From the NCBI RefSeq assembly GCF_000426345.1, contig NZ_AUFE01000017.1:48228-112227 (forward strand): 64,000 bases of DNA, in the 5' to 3' direction. Both the position numbers and the translations under genes were made by a program. Under the pieces are notes generated by a model that was not told the origin of the DNA, searched no databases, and was given only the letters and a program-made list of their open reading frames with translations. Of the stretch, positions 52,612-62,160 are shown in pieces (the stretch's first letter is position 1; the number at the start of each line of letters is the position of its first letter). The DNA comes from Cupriavidus phytohabitans. GTDB lineage: Bacteria > Pseudomonadota > Gammaproteobacteria > Burkholderiales > Burkholderiaceae.

Positions 52612-52747
52612 AGAAATTGGCTTGGGAAGCCGTTGGGTTATGTTGGCAACCCATCCCTTGGACTAGCTGGCAGGATGTTAGCCAAACGGCATCTCCCGCC
52701 GCGTCCACAAGCGCACTGACCGTTGCCCGCGCGGCAGCGGTCCCCCC

Positions 52748-53590
52748 TCAGTGCGACATGAACACCGGAAACTCTGACTGGCGCAGCAGTGCACGCGTGG
52801 TTCCACCCAGCATTAGCTCCCTCAGCCGAGAACGGCCATAGCCACCGGCGATCAACAGGTCGGCCTGCATCCTGCCCGCAAGTTGCAGCAAAACCTGGTC
52901 GGGGTCGCCCTCCCCGACAAGAAGATTGGCGTGGATGCCATGGCTGGCCAGCCATGCTATCAACCGTTGCGCGCTTTCACGGTAGGCCTCACCCTCAATG
53001 GCAGCGCCATACTTGTCCGTGCTGACAATCAGGACGGACACAGCGCTGGCAAGCGCAAGCCATGGCAGTGCGTCTGCTACCGCCCGCGCGGCTTCCCGGC
53101 TGCCGTTCCACGCGATCGCGACTCGGCCACCGAAGCCCGGGCCGGCTACGCCCGGGACCAGCAAAATGGGCCGACCGGCATTGAGCATCGCATACTCGGC
53201 AACCCCCGCCAGCAACGCCGGCACATCCGCATCCGCCGATGGCGGGCCGGGCAGGATGATATCGGCGAAGCGTCCCTCGTCGGCAAGTGCCCAGCCGGAC
53301 TCACCGTCGACAACGATGTGCCGGGTGGGAATGGCCGGCGACACCTGCCCGGTCAGCGTGTCGAGTGCTTCCTTGTGACGGGCAACCAGCTGATGCAAGT
53401 GACTCGCGGCAAGCGCGGCGTATTTCCCGGCTTCTTCGCCTGCCCCGCGAAACGGTTCGAGGTAAGTTCCGGTCGCTGTCAGTCCCGTCACGTTGCCACC
53501 AAACTTTTCGGCAATCCGTGCAGCCGTTTCAATGCGTGCCGACCGGGCAGAATCATCGCTGAGGTCGACGAGGATGGTCTTGAAGTCCAT
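52748..53590 (-). CDS. Universal stress protein, tandem two-domain
   Basis: 280 aa. First domain ILVDLSDDSARSARIETAA, second with VAIAWNGSREAARAVADALP and IAGGYGRSRLRELMLGGTTR (ATP loop). Closest in the window to the USP at 38274. The C-terminus ends FPVFMSH, shared with the other two-domain members (ending PVMMSH and PLLLSH). No FNR box recognised in the 62 bp upstream. Confidence 0.92.
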   Translation of the reverse strand: MDFKTILVDLSDDSARSARIETAARIAEKFGGNVTGLTATGTYLEPFRGAGEEAGKYAALAASHLHQLVARHKEALDTLTGQVSPAIPTRHIVVDGESGWALADEGRFADIILPGPPSADADVPALLAGVAEYAMLNAGRPILLVPGVAGPGFGGRVAIAWNGSREAARAVADALPWLALASAVSVLIVSTDKYGAAIEGEAYRESAQRLIAWLASHGIHANLLVGEGDPDQVLLQLAGRMQADLLIAGGYGRSRLRELMLGGTTRALLRQSEFPVFMSH

Positions 53591-53652
53591 GACATGTTCC
53601 GGGAATTGGCCAAAAGTTGCGAAAAAACCATACTGCAGCAGCCAGCGCTGGA

Positions 53653-55011
53653 TCAATCGAGCGGATATGACTGCCGATACTCCGGCATGGTGACCGCCCA
53701 GCGCAGGTCGCGCTCGATGTGCTGGCGTAGCGCATCGCTTGCCTGGGGCTCGCCGTGCACGACAAACGTGCGCCGCGGGGCCTGCTGAAAGCCGCCAAGC
53801 CAGGTCATGAGTTCCGCGGCATCGGCATGTGCGGACAGGTTCTCCACCTGCTCCACCGACGCATGCACCGCGATGTCCTTGCCATGGACGCGGATGTCGC
53901 GCCGGCCTGCGGCCAGGGCTGCGCCTCGCGTACCAGCCGCCTGGAAGCCGGAAAGCAGGATGGTGTTGCGAGGGTTCGGCCCGTAGGCGGCTAGATGGTG
54001 GACCACGCGACCGCCGGTTGCCATACCGCTGCCGGCCAGAATGATCTTGGGACTTCGGTCGTGGTTCAGCCAGATCGACTGCTCCATGCTCTGGACCGGG
54101 GTGGCGAGATTGCAGGCCGCGGCGCATTCTTCGCGGCTGATGCGTAGCTCTTCCGGATGCAGCGAGAAGATCGTGGTCGCGTCGATGGCCATCGGGCTGT
54201 TGAGATACACCGGCACGTCGGGGATTCGCTTGAGTTCGAGCAGGCGGTGCAGGCAGTAGAGCAGGCTCTGCGTGCGCCCCACCGCGAAAGCGGGGATGAT
54301 CAAGCTGCCCCCGCGGCCAATTGTCCGGCAGACGATTTCTCCGAGCACGTCGAGCGGATCGCTGTCCGGATGCCGCCGGTCACCATAGGTCGACTCCACC
54401 AGCAGGTAATCCGCCTGACTAACCATCTCCGGCGCGCGCATCACGACGTCCTGCTGCCGCCCGAGGTCGCCCGAGAAGACGATGCGCTTGCCCTCGACGA
54501 ACAAGGTGACGATAGCTGCCCCGATGATATGGCCAGCCCGGGCGAACTCGGCCTCTACGCCGGGCACTACCTGGAACCGCTTGCCAAACTGCACAGGCTG
54601 GAACTGTCGCAGTGCGCGCATAGCGTCGGTCGGGGTGTACAGGGGCAATGCGGGGTGGTGGCGCGAAAAACCCTTGCGATTGGCGTAAGCGGCATCTTCT
54701 TCGGCCAAGTGGGCGCTGTCAGGCAACAGGATGCCGCACAGCTGCGCGGTGCCCATAGTGCAGTAAACGCTACCGCGGAAGCCGTTGCGCACCAGCAGCG
54801 GCAAATACCCGCTGTGGTCGATGTGGGCATGGGTCAGCACCACGGCGTCGAGCTTGGCCGGATTGAGCGGCAGGGGCTCCCAGTTGCGCAGGCGCAAGGT
54901 CTTGTAGCCCTGGAACAGGCCGCAGTCGACCATGACCTGGTAACGGCCGGTATCGAGCAGGTACTTGGAGCCGGTGACCGTATCGGTCGCGCCGAGGAAT
55001 TGCAGTTGCAT
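53653..55011 (-). CDS. MBL-fold beta-CASP nuclease (CPSF/RNase J-like)
   Basis: 452 aa, start MQLQFLGATDTVTGSKYLL behind AAGGA. Metal-binding motifs: HAHIDHSGYLP (HxHxDH), AGHIIGAA, FSGDLG (Asp), and the C-terminal ENLSAHADAAEL and VVHGEPQASDAL. Beta-CASP motif A-C lies around residues 200-360. Expected to be a zinc-dependent RNA or nucleic-acid nuclease in the cytoplasm, possibly exo-acting. It is divergent from a P2-type ATPase; a perfect FNR box (55105) sits between them. Confidence 0.92.
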   Translation of the reverse strand: MQLQFLGATDTVTGSKYLLDTGRYQVMVDCGLFQGYKTLRLRNWEPLPLNPAKLDAVVLTHAHIDHSGYLPLLVRNGFRGSVYCTMGTAQLCGILLPDSAHLAEEDAAYANRKGFSRHHPALPLYTPTDAMRALRQFQPVQFGKRFQVVPGVEAEFARAGHIIGAAIVTLFVEGKRIVFSGDLGRQQDVVMRAPEMVSQADYLLVESTYGDRRHPDSDPLDVLGEIVCRTIGRGGSLIIPAFAVGRTQSLLYCLHRLLELKRIPDVPVYLNSPMAIDATTIFSLHPEELRISREECAAACNLATPVQSMEQSIWLNHDRSPKIILAGSGMATGGRVVHHLAAYGPNPRNTILLSGFQAAGTRGAALAAGRRDIRVHGKDIAVHASVEQVENLSAHADAAELMTWLGGFQQAPRRTFVVHGEPQASDALRQHIERDLRWAVTMPEYRQSYPLD

Positions 55012-55104
55012 GCTGGTGTCCTTTGACGCTTGCACGAAGCCGTGGCGCCTGCGCGGCTGCCGCTGGCCGATACGACCAGTCTAGGAGGCGGGCCGGGGTG
55101 GCGG

Positions 55105-55118
55105 TTGATCCGGATCAA
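55105..55118. promoter_or_regulatory. FNR-type box (perfect)
   Basis: TTGAT-CCGG-ATCAA, perfect consensus, 94 bp upstream of the MBL nuclease (minus) and 123 bp upstream of the P2-type ATPase (plus). Confidence 0.75.
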
Positions 55119-55241
55119 CCGTGCAGGACCCGCGAGTACCTACGCTTGAACAGTGTCGGCACCGCCCACCGCGCAGGCGTACGTGCACGGCCCACAGACT
55201 TGCGCACGCGTGGTTCCGCGCCGAGCAACTTGGGAGACCTC

Positions 55242-57953
55242 ATGCAAGATCGCTCCAGCGCGCTGCACGCGGACCATCCCCAAACCAACGAAGAAGAAGG
55301 TTCCCGGGATGGCACCCACTCGGCTCACATGCCGTCCGGGCTGACCACTGCTCAGGCTCTTGTCCGGCTGTCCGAGTTCGGCCGTAATGTGCTGCCGCGG
55401 GCGACCCCCAGGTCGGTCATAGCAGTATTTCTGCGCCAGTTCCTTAGCCCACTTATTTACATCTTGCTGGCCGCGACAGTCGTGTCGCTCGTATTGGGTG
55501 ACATAAAGGACGCACTTTTCATCGGGGCAGTCCTATTGATAAACGGTGTCATTGGCACCGCCCAGGAACACACGGCCGACAAAGCGACAGTGGCGCTGCG
55601 CAAGATGGAACAGCCCCGTGCCACGGTGATCCGGGACGGCGTGCAACAGGAGATCGACGCAACCACGCTGGTTCCGGGTGACCTCGTGGTGCTGGAAGCA
55701 GGTGCCCGAGTGCCCGCCGACCTGGAAGTGGTCTGCGCCATTGACCTGCAATGCGATGAATCCCTCTTGACCGGCGAATCGCAGCCTGTACGCAAAGTGT
55801 TGGCATGTGCCGAACAAGGATCTTTCGGAGGTGCGCAGCGGTGTTTGGCGTTCGCCGGCACGGTGGTGATCCGCGGCAGGGGCCATGGCATCGCGGTGGC
55901 AACCGGCGCGGCCACTCAAGTCGGCAGGATTGCCCGGGAACTCGGACGCGAATCCATGTCGCAGCCGCCGTTGATGCTCCGGCTCAAGCGGTTTTCTCGA
56001 CTAATCGCGGTGGCTGTAGGCGTGGCTGTGGCGCTGCTGGTTGCGGTGGGAGTATTGCGCGGAATGGCATTGCGCGAACTGTTCATGATGTCAGTCGGAC
56101 TGGCGGTGAGCGCGATTCCCGAAGGGTTGCCTGTCGCCATCTCGGTGGCGCTGGCGATCAGTATTCGGCGAATGGCAAAGGCCAACGTGATCGTGCGCAA
56201 GATGCCAGCGGTGGAGTCGCTTGGCTCTTGCACAATGATCGCCACCGACAAGACCGGTACGCTGACCATGAACGAGCTTGTCGTCACAGATATCCGGCTT
56301 CCGGACGGCACGGCCTTGTCCTGCGACGTCGGGCACGACTTGGACCACGGCACGATCCGCGCCGCCGGCACCACCGACCAGGAAGCGAGAACGCGGGTAG
56401 CGGCCCTCCTAAGGGCCGCCGCGCTGCCGAACGAGGCGCAGCTATCCAGGGAACGCGACGGGTGGACCGGCACGGGGGACAGCGTGGACGTGGCGCTGCT
56501 GGCGGCGGCGCACAAGGGCGGCACGGTAGCCGATGAGATTCGACAGCGATACCCCTTGGTTGCCCGCATACCTTACGAGCCAGACCGACGGTACGCGGCT
56601 TCGTTCCACCGGCACGGAGAGGCGATCCGGGTGTTCGTCAAGGGCGCGCCCGAGACGCTGATCGCCATGTGCGACCACGCGGATGTTCGCGGCCACGTCG
56701 TGCCGATCCTACGCGAGGCACTGCTTCGGGAACAGAAAGCGCTGGCCGCGCAAGGACTACGCGTGCTGGCGTTCGCAGAAGGCACTATTGATGCAGAGCC
56801 GGATGAGTCCTATGGACACGGGCATCTGGTCAACCTGACCTTTCTAGGGATGGCCGGCATGAAGGACCCGGTTCGTCCGGAGGTTCCGGAGGCTATCCGG
56901 CGATGCTTCCGCGCCGGCATCGACGTGGCGATGGTGACTGGCGACGATCCGCTGACGGCAAGCGCCATTGCCGCACAGGCGGGGCTGCGCTTTACCTCGG
57001 ATCAGGTCGTGACAGGTGAGCAAGTGCGCCACGCTGAGAGCGAAGGGGCGCATGGACTCGACCAGCTGACCCGGCGTGCGCGCGTCTATGCCCGCGTCAC
57101 TCCGGACCAGAAGCTATCCATTGTTCTGTCGCTGGCAAGAACCGGCCATTTCGTGGCGGTCACGGGCGATGGTGTCAACGACGCTCCTGCGCTCAAGCAC
57201 GCGCACGTCGGTGTGGCCATGGGCCGAAAGGGAACTGAAGTGGCGAAGGAAAGCGCAGACATTGTCCTCACCGATGACAACTTTGCGTCTATCGTCAACG
57301 GCATCCGTGAAGGCAGAGTGGCGTACGCGAACATTCGCAAAGTCATCTTCATGGTGGTTTCCACAGGCGCGGCCGAAATGATCCTGTTTCTGCTGGCGAT
57401 TCCCCTGGGCATGCCGATGCCATTGCTGCCGGTTCAGTTGCTGTGGCTCAACCTCGTGACCAATGGCATCCAGGACGTGGCGCTAGCTACCGAACAGGCG
57501 GAAGGCGATGAACTGTCGTATCCGGCGCGCAAGCCCCAGGAATCGATCTTTGACCGCGTTATGATCCGCCGCATCTGCTACTCGAGTCTTGCCATGGGCG
57601 TGGGCGGATTCGCAATTTTCTTCTGGCTGCTCGAAAACGGTTTCCACGTCGACGAGGCACGCAACCAATTACTGCTGCTATTCGTGTTGTTCGAGAACCT
57701 GCAAACCTTCAACAGCCGTTCCGAGCGCCACTCCGTGTTCCGTCAAAGTGTCTTCGCCAATCCGATGCTTGTGGTCAGCGTCCTGACCGCCCAGTCCATA
57801 CATATCGCGGCCATGTACACCCCCGGGCTAAACGACACGCTTCGCCTCGCACCTGTTTCGGCTATGACGTGGGCCGTCCTGTTGTCTCTCGCGCTGACGT
57901 TGACGTTGGCGGTGGAGCTGGACAAATGGTGGAGCCGGAGGCGTTTACGCTGA
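55242..57953 (+). CDS. P2-type cation-transporting ATPase (Ca2+-like)
   Basis: 903 aa, start MQDRSSALHADHP behind GGGAGA; the frame is open about 70 codons further up but has no ribosome site. N-terminal cation-ATPase domain, TGES, AIPEGLPVAISVALA (Pro-Glu-Gly-Leu-Pro typical of P2A pumps), DKTGTLT (Asp about 336), GDGVNDAPAL and 8-10 TM helices. Most like SERCA/PMR1-type Ca2+ pumps, though Mn2+ is possible. No upstream metal-binding domain, unlike the P1B pump at 13296. FNR box 123 bp upstream. Confidence 0.92.
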   Translation: MQDRSSALHADHPQTNEEEGSRDGTHSAHMPSGLTTAQALVRLSEFGRNVLPRATPRSVIAVFLRQFLSPLIYILLAATVVSLVLGDIKDALFIGAVLLINGVIGTAQEHTADKATVALRKMEQPRATVIRDGVQQEIDATTLVPGDLVVLEAGARVPADLEVVCAIDLQCDESLLTGESQPVRKVLACAEQGSFGGAQRCLAFAGTVVIRGRGHGIAVATGAATQVGRIARELGRESMSQPPLMLRLKRFSRLIAVAVGVAVALLVAVGVLRGMALRELFMMSVGLAVSAIPEGLPVAISVALAISIRRMAKANVIVRKMPAVESLGSCTMIATDKTGTLTMNELVVTDIRLPDGTALSCDVGHDLDHGTIRAAGTTDQEARTRVAALLRAAALPNEAQLSRERDGWTGTGDSVDVALLAAAHKGGTVADEIRQRYPLVARIPYEPDRRYAASFHRHGEAIRVFVKGAPETLIAMCDHADVRGHVVPILREALLREQKALAAQGLRVLAFAEGTIDAEPDESYGHGHLVNLTFLGMAGMKDPVRPEVPEAIRRCFRAGIDVAMVTGDDPLTASAIAAQAGLRFTSDQVVTGEQVRHAESEGAHGLDQLTRRARVYARVTPDQKLSIVLSLARTGHFVAVTGDGVNDAPALKHAHVGVAMGRKGTEVAKESADIVLTDDNFASIVNGIREGRVAYANIRKVIFMVVSTGAAEMILFLLAIPLGMPMPLLPVQLLWLNLVTNGIQDVALATEQAEGDELSYPARKPQESIFDRVMIRRICYSSLAMGVGGFAIFFWLLENGFHVDEARNQLLLLFVLFENLQTFNSRSERHSVFRQSVFANPMLVVSVLTAQSIHIAAMYTPGLNDTLRLAPVSAMTWAVLLSLALTLTLAVELDKWWSRRRLR

Positions 57954-58073
57954 TTGCAGCGAATTCCAGGCTATCCAGACGGACCAGCTGGCGCTCGACA
58001 AGCGCTTCAATGTCGGCAGGATCGAGTTGACGGTCATGTTTGCAATTGCCAGGAATCATCCTCCACGCCAACT

Positions 58074-58538
58074 TCAGGCAATGCCGGACGGCTGCCCGCC
58101 GCCTTCGAGGTTGCGCAGGGGTACGAGCACAACCGGTATCGGTGCCTGAGCAAGCACTTTCGCCGCAATGGATCCCATGACGGCCGACAGGAACGCGCCC
58201 CGTCCATGTGTTCCCATCACAATGGCATCGGCGTGGCAGCTTTGCGACAGGTTCACGATTTCATTCGCTGGCTCTCCGATGCAATGATGCTCTGTCACGT
58301 AGCAACGATCGGCCTGTAGCAGCGGGGCGATCGCGATGAACGCATCATGAGCCGCTTCGCTTGCCCATTGCATCATCTGCTCTCTTGTGAGATAGGCTCG
58401 CGGGCGGCCAGTGATCTCAGGAAGAACGTGGACAAGGTGTATATTCAGCGGGCGTTCGAAGACCCCCGTCGACATTAGCGCTCGAGCCGCTGCAATGCTA
58501 TAGGCTGATCCGTCGCTGGGAAGCACGACTGTGGTCAT
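58074..58538 (-). CDS. Universal stress protein, single domain
   Basis: 154 aa. VVLPSDGSAYSIAAARALM near the start; VMGTHGRGAFLSAVMGSIAA as the ATP-binding loop; HVLPEITGRPRAYLTREQM in the middle, paralleling the USP at 12362 (HCMPDVSGEVKSYINKQDI). The two are clear paralogues at the two ends of the island. A perfect FNR box at 58624 lies 86 bp upstream. Confidence 0.92.
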   Translation of the reverse strand: MTTVVLPSDGSAYSIAAARALMSTGVFERPLNIHLVHVLPEITGRPRAYLTREQMMQWASEAAHDAFIAIAPLLQADRCYVTEHHCIGEPANEIVNLSQSCHADAIVMGTHGRGAFLSAVMGSIAAKVLAQAPIPVVLVPLRNLEGGGQPSGIA

Positions 58539-58623
58539 AGCAACTGCCCTCCTTCCGCCTACACCCCGATCTCTGATTGGCCGGGGCCGTCATTCAATCC
58601 TACGTGGCCGTTTGAATGCGTAG

Positions 58624-58637
58624 TTGATTGCTATCAA
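58624..58637. promoter_or_regulatory. FNR-type box (perfect)
   Basis: TTGAT-TGCT-ATCAA, perfect consensus, 86 bp upstream of the USP at 58538 and 169 bp before the small gene at 58806. Confidence 0.72.
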
Positions 58638-58805
58638 GCTGAAATCTGGAAGGCAAGGCTTAATAGGGTTGCGCCGAGCAGATCCCCTTTGGCCAGCTTT
58701 CTTGTCTCAACCAGAAGGGTGACCTGGCCCTCCTCGCACTTTGTCTGTGGGCATTTTCCATATTATGTTCGTCAAGTCGGCAATGTTTCCCCCTACCAGG
58801 AAAGA

Positions 58806-59081
58806 ATGACACGCCACTTCCGCCACGGTGGCTCAGGATCGCACGTCTCCTGCTTCCGGAAAACCGGAACTCGCCGGGCGCCGCGGCCCTCGCTCAGTAC
58901 TTCCGATTCGCTTTACCTACTGGCCCACGACGACATCGATCATCCCGCAGTGCGTCACTTTATTGCAAAGGCCTGCGAAAAGAGGCTCTCTCGACTCGTC
59001 GCGGAACAGCTAGAAATATTATTTGATATGGAACAAGAGGGGGAGATCCTCGCGCGCTTCAATACATTCAAGCGCACCTGA
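58806..59081 (+). CDS. Small protein of unknown function
   Basis: 91 aa. AGGAAAGA directly before the ATG is a good ribosome site. The sequence starts MTRHFRHGGSGSHVS, has an Arg/Ser-rich first half, and a helical C-terminus (HPAVRHFIAKACEKRLSRLV, EILFDMEQEGEIL). Not recognised. It precedes the LDH/MDH-family gene by 25 bp and may be translated with it. Confidence 0.55.
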   Translation: MTRHFRHGGSGSHVSCFRKTGTRRAPRPSLSTSDSLYLLAHDDIDHPAVRHFIAKACEKRLSRLVAEQLEILFDMEQEGEILARFNTFKRT

Positions 59082-59106
59082 AGACAGGGTCGAAAGGAGG
59101 CTTGCC

Positions 59107-60054
59107 ATGCGGCAACCGAAGATTGTCATTGTCGGCGCAGGCCTTGTCGGCGGCTCCGCGGCCCTGTTTGCGGCCGTGACCATCCCAAGCGCAGAGATCG
59201 TCATCATCGATGTTGAGCAAGTACGGGCCGAAGGCCAGGCGCTGGACCTGGCGCACGCTGCGGCATTCTGGGGCCACAATCGCTTCTACGCCGGTGATTA
59301 CGAAAACGCGCGCGACGCGGACATTATCGTGATCACTGCAGGCGTCGGCGTGAAGCCCGGGCAGACCCGCCTGGACTTGGCCAGAACGAATGCTGGCATC
59401 GCCTCGGAGATCGTGGCTCGCATTGCACCATTAGCCCCGGATGCAATTTACGTCATCGCGGCCAACCCTTGTGATGTACTGGCCGGTGTCGTCTTTGACC
59501 GGCTGAACTGCGCGCGGGAGCGTGTCATCAGCACCGGTACTTCCCTCGACACCGGGCGACTGCGGTCGCTTCTCTCCGAGCGGCTGGGCGTCGCGGCACC
59601 TGGGATTCATGCCTACGTTCTCGGCGAACATGGCGAATCCGCGTTGATCGACTGGTCCAGCGCGACAGTCTCCGGCATGCCCCTCGAAACGTTCCTGGCC
59701 AGGACCGGCAAAGAACTCGGGCCTGCCAGCCGCGACCTGATCCTGCGCTCCGTACACGAGGCGGCCAAGCTCATTAAGGAAGGCAAGGGCGCTACCCATT
59801 ATGGGATCGCCAGTGCGATCGGGCGGATCTGCCAGGCCATCGTCCACAACACCGACCTCATCCTCACGGTCGGCATCGTGCATGCCGAAGTCGAAGGGGT
59901 GCCCGAGGTTTGCCTGTCACTGCCGATGCTGATCAACGGCAACGGCGCACAGCTACTGGCCTATCCGGAACTCGATCCCGCCGAGCGCGAAGGCCTGCAG
60001 CGCAGCGCGCGGATCGTCAAGGAGGCAACTGACAGCGTGCTAATGGACCGGTAA
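59107..60054 (+). CDS. L-lactate/malate dehydrogenase-family protein
   Basis: 315 aa, start MRQPKIVIVGAGLVGG behind AAGGAGG. NAD motif GAGLVGG, the specificity loop AGVGVKPGQTRLDL, NPCDVL, and catalytic His in GEHGES. In lactate dehydrogenases the loop has Gln and in malate dehydrogenases Arg at the position where Val82 is here, so the substrate may differ (another 2-oxoacid). Remaining features (STGTSLDTGRLRSLLSERLG) are LDH-like. Followed after 50 bp by a DASS transporter, suggesting uptake and oxidation or reduction of an organic acid. Confidence 0.88.
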   Translation: MRQPKIVIVGAGLVGGSAALFAAVTIPSAEIVIIDVEQVRAEGQALDLAHAAAFWGHNRFYAGDYENARDADIIVITAGVGVKPGQTRLDLARTNAGIASEIVARIAPLAPDAIYVIAANPCDVLAGVVFDRLNCARERVISTGTSLDTGRLRSLLSERLGVAAPGIHAYVLGEHGESALIDWSSATVSGMPLETFLARTGKELGPASRDLILRSVHEAAKLIKEGKGATHYGIASAIGRICQAIVHNTDLILTVGIVHAEVEGVPEVCLSLPMLINGNGAQLLAYPELDPAEREGLQRSARIVKEATDSVLMDR

Positions 60055-60104
60055 GGACATTGCGCACGCTGCGGACTCAGGACATCGCCGCCAGGAGGTT
60101 GATC

Positions 60105-61583
60105 ATGGATGTAGCACCCGTCAAGGCTCCCCCGCCTGCAAGCTCCCCGGCCACAAGACCAGCGGCACCGGCCGGCCATCTCAGGAATCTCTGGAAGTTT
60201 CTGGTTCCGGTGGGCATCGGCCTCGTGCTCTGGTTCGTGCCGGCGCCAGCTGGCCTCGCGTTGAAGGCGTGGCACATGTTTGCGGTATTCGTTGCCACCA
60301 TCGCCGGCATCATGACCGCCCCGCTGCCCATGGCGGCGGTCGCCATCATCGGCGCCACGGTGGGCGTGCTGGTTGGCGTGGTGTCCTTCGCCGATGTCAC
60401 CAGATCTACCGGCACGGACCTGGTCTGGCTGGTGATGCTCGCCTTCTTCATTTCCAGGGGTGTGATCAAGACCGGGCTGGGGCGTCGCATTGCACTGCTG
60501 TTCATGCGGCTGCTCGGCAAGCGAACCGTGGGGCTGGGCTACGGCCTGGCCATGACCGAACTCATGATCTCGCCCGCCATGCCAAGCATCACGGCCCGCG
60601 CCGGCGGGGTGATGCTGCCGATTACCAAGGCAATCGCGGAAGTCCTTGGCAGCCATGCCAACGACCCGGAAACCCGCGGCAAGGTGGGAAGCTATCTGAT
60701 CCTCTGCGCCTTCCACGCGAATATCATCACCGCTGGCATGTTCATCACGGCGATGGCCGGTAATCCCCTTTCAGTCAAGCTGGCCGCAGACCAGGGCGTC
60801 TCGATCAGCTGGCTCGACTGGGCGGTGGCCGCCTCGGTCCCCGGTTTGGTATGCCTGGCGATCATTCCCATCGCCATGTTGTGGATTGTCCAGCCGCAGA
60901 TCCGCCAGACACCCGATGCGACGGCTCTGGCCCAAAGGGAACTCGTCGCCCTGGGCCCTATCTCCGCTAAGGAGATCATCATGGGAGGCATTTTCCTTGG
61001 CTTGCTGGTGCTCTGGATTTTCGGTGAGGACCTGGCCATCAGTGCAACGCTGGCGGCGGCTCTCGGGGTCTCGTTGTTGTTCATCACCGGCGTACTGACC
61101 TGGGACGATGCCCTTAACGAGAAGTCCGCCTGGGACACCATGATCTGGATCGGCCTGCTGATCATGCTGGCCTCCAAGCTCAATGAGTACGGCATGGTTT
61201 CCTGGTTCGGCAAGGAGTTCGGGGCACATCTCGAGGGCTTCCACAGGCTGGCCGTCTACATGCTGGTGGCGGCCATCTACTGCTATGTTCACTACTTCTT
61301 CGCCAGCGCCACGGCACATATCAGCGCCCTCTTCCCGCTCTCGATGGCGCTAATGGTCGCTGCCGATATCCCGCCGTTCACCGCCGCGGTCGCCCTCGGC
61401 GTCCTGAGTAATGTCAACGGTTGTCTGACCCAATATGGGATCGGCTCCGGTCCGGTCATGTTCGGCGCCGGTTACGTCACCCAGGGGCAATGGTGGAAGG
61501 CTGGCTTCTTGATGAGCCTTATCTACATGTTTGTCTGGCTGGTCATCGGCCCGCTTTGGTGGAAGTTCCTTGGGCATGTATGA
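60105..61583 (+). CDS. DASS/SLC13-family anion (dicarboxylate) transporter
   Basis: 492 aa, start MDVAPVKAPPPASSPA behind AGGAGG. About 11-12 TM helices. Family signatures: TDLVWLVMLAFFISRGVIKTG, ELMISPAMPSITARAGGVML, and the second-half SNT-like motif ANIITAGMFITAMAGNPLS. Members import succinate, malate, citrate or sulfate with sodium. Downstream of an LDH/MDH-family gene, so a dicarboxylate or lactate-like substrate is plausible. Confidence 0.92.
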   Translation: MDVAPVKAPPPASSPATRPAAPAGHLRNLWKFLVPVGIGLVLWFVPAPAGLALKAWHMFAVFVATIAGIMTAPLPMAAVAIIGATVGVLVGVVSFADVTRSTGTDLVWLVMLAFFISRGVIKTGLGRRIALLFMRLLGKRTVGLGYGLAMTELMISPAMPSITARAGGVMLPITKAIAEVLGSHANDPETRGKVGSYLILCAFHANIITAGMFITAMAGNPLSVKLAADQGVSISWLDWAVAASVPGLVCLAIIPIAMLWIVQPQIRQTPDATALAQRELVALGPISAKEIIMGGIFLGLLVLWIFGEDLAISATLAAALGVSLLFITGVLTWDDALNEKSAWDTMIWIGLLIMLASKLNEYGMVSWFGKEFGAHLEGFHRLAVYMLVAAIYCYVHYFFASATAHISALFPLSMALMVAADIPPFTAAVALGVLSNVNGCLTQYGIGSGPVMFGAGYVTQGQWWKAGFLMSLIYMFVWLVIGPLWWKFLGHV

Positions 61584-61712
61584 GACGGCCCTGGCAAGGA
61601 AACGGAGCCGGCGCCACCATTGGAAACCGGGTCCTTGCCTGCCGATCTGTACAGTCACACTGCTGATAGATAAGCAACACCCACGGGCGCAGTTTTATCT
61701 CGGAGAAATGCC

Positions 61713-62135
61713 ATGGCCATGACCACTATACCGCTCGAGCCCACGATCGTTTCTAGAACGTATTCTGTCGGTCGTGCCCTTCTTGGCTCTCTTTTTTTAT
61801 TCTCGGGATTATTGAAGATTGGCAGCTTCAGCGCCTATTCCGCGTGGATTGCCAGCGCTGAACTACCGAGCCCGGTCGTGCTGCTGGTGCTGACCATCGT
61901 AATAGAAATTGGTGGCGGACTTACCCTGATCTCGGGCTGGAACGCGAGGTTGGGCGCGCTGCTTCTTGCACTGTTCCTGATACCCACCACCATCATCTTC
62001 CACGGATTCTGGCGCGCGGATCCAGCAGACACCCTAAACCAGCTTAACCATATTCTGAAGAATGTCTCAATCCTGGGCAGCATGTTGATTGTATTCGCCG
62101 TCGAATCGTCACGTATGCAAGCAGGCGCCCCGTAG
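61713..62135 (+). CDS. DoxX-family membrane protein
   Basis: 140 aa with four TM helices. The DoxX pattern is seen in ALLGSLFLFSGLLKIGSF, VVLLVLTIVIEIGGGLTLI and NARLGALLLALFLIPTTIIF, HGFW. Small membrane proteins of unclear function (quinone-linked or redox-stress associated). GGAG lies upstream of the ATG. 129 bp after the transporter gene. Confidence 0.9.
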   Translation: MAMTTIPLEPTIVSRTYSVGRALLGSLFLFSGLLKIGSFSAYSAWIASAELPSPVVLLVLTIVIEIGGGLTLISGWNARLGALLLALFLIPTTIIFHGFWRADPADTLNQLNHILKNVSILGSMLIVFAVESSRMQAGAP

Positions 62136-62160
62136 CCGCCATGGCCTCGATTCCACCAAT

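Noticed and set aside
58689..58805. Longer start for the small protein before the LDH/MDH-family gene
   Set aside because: No ribosome site; AGGAAAGA directly precedes the ATG at 58806.
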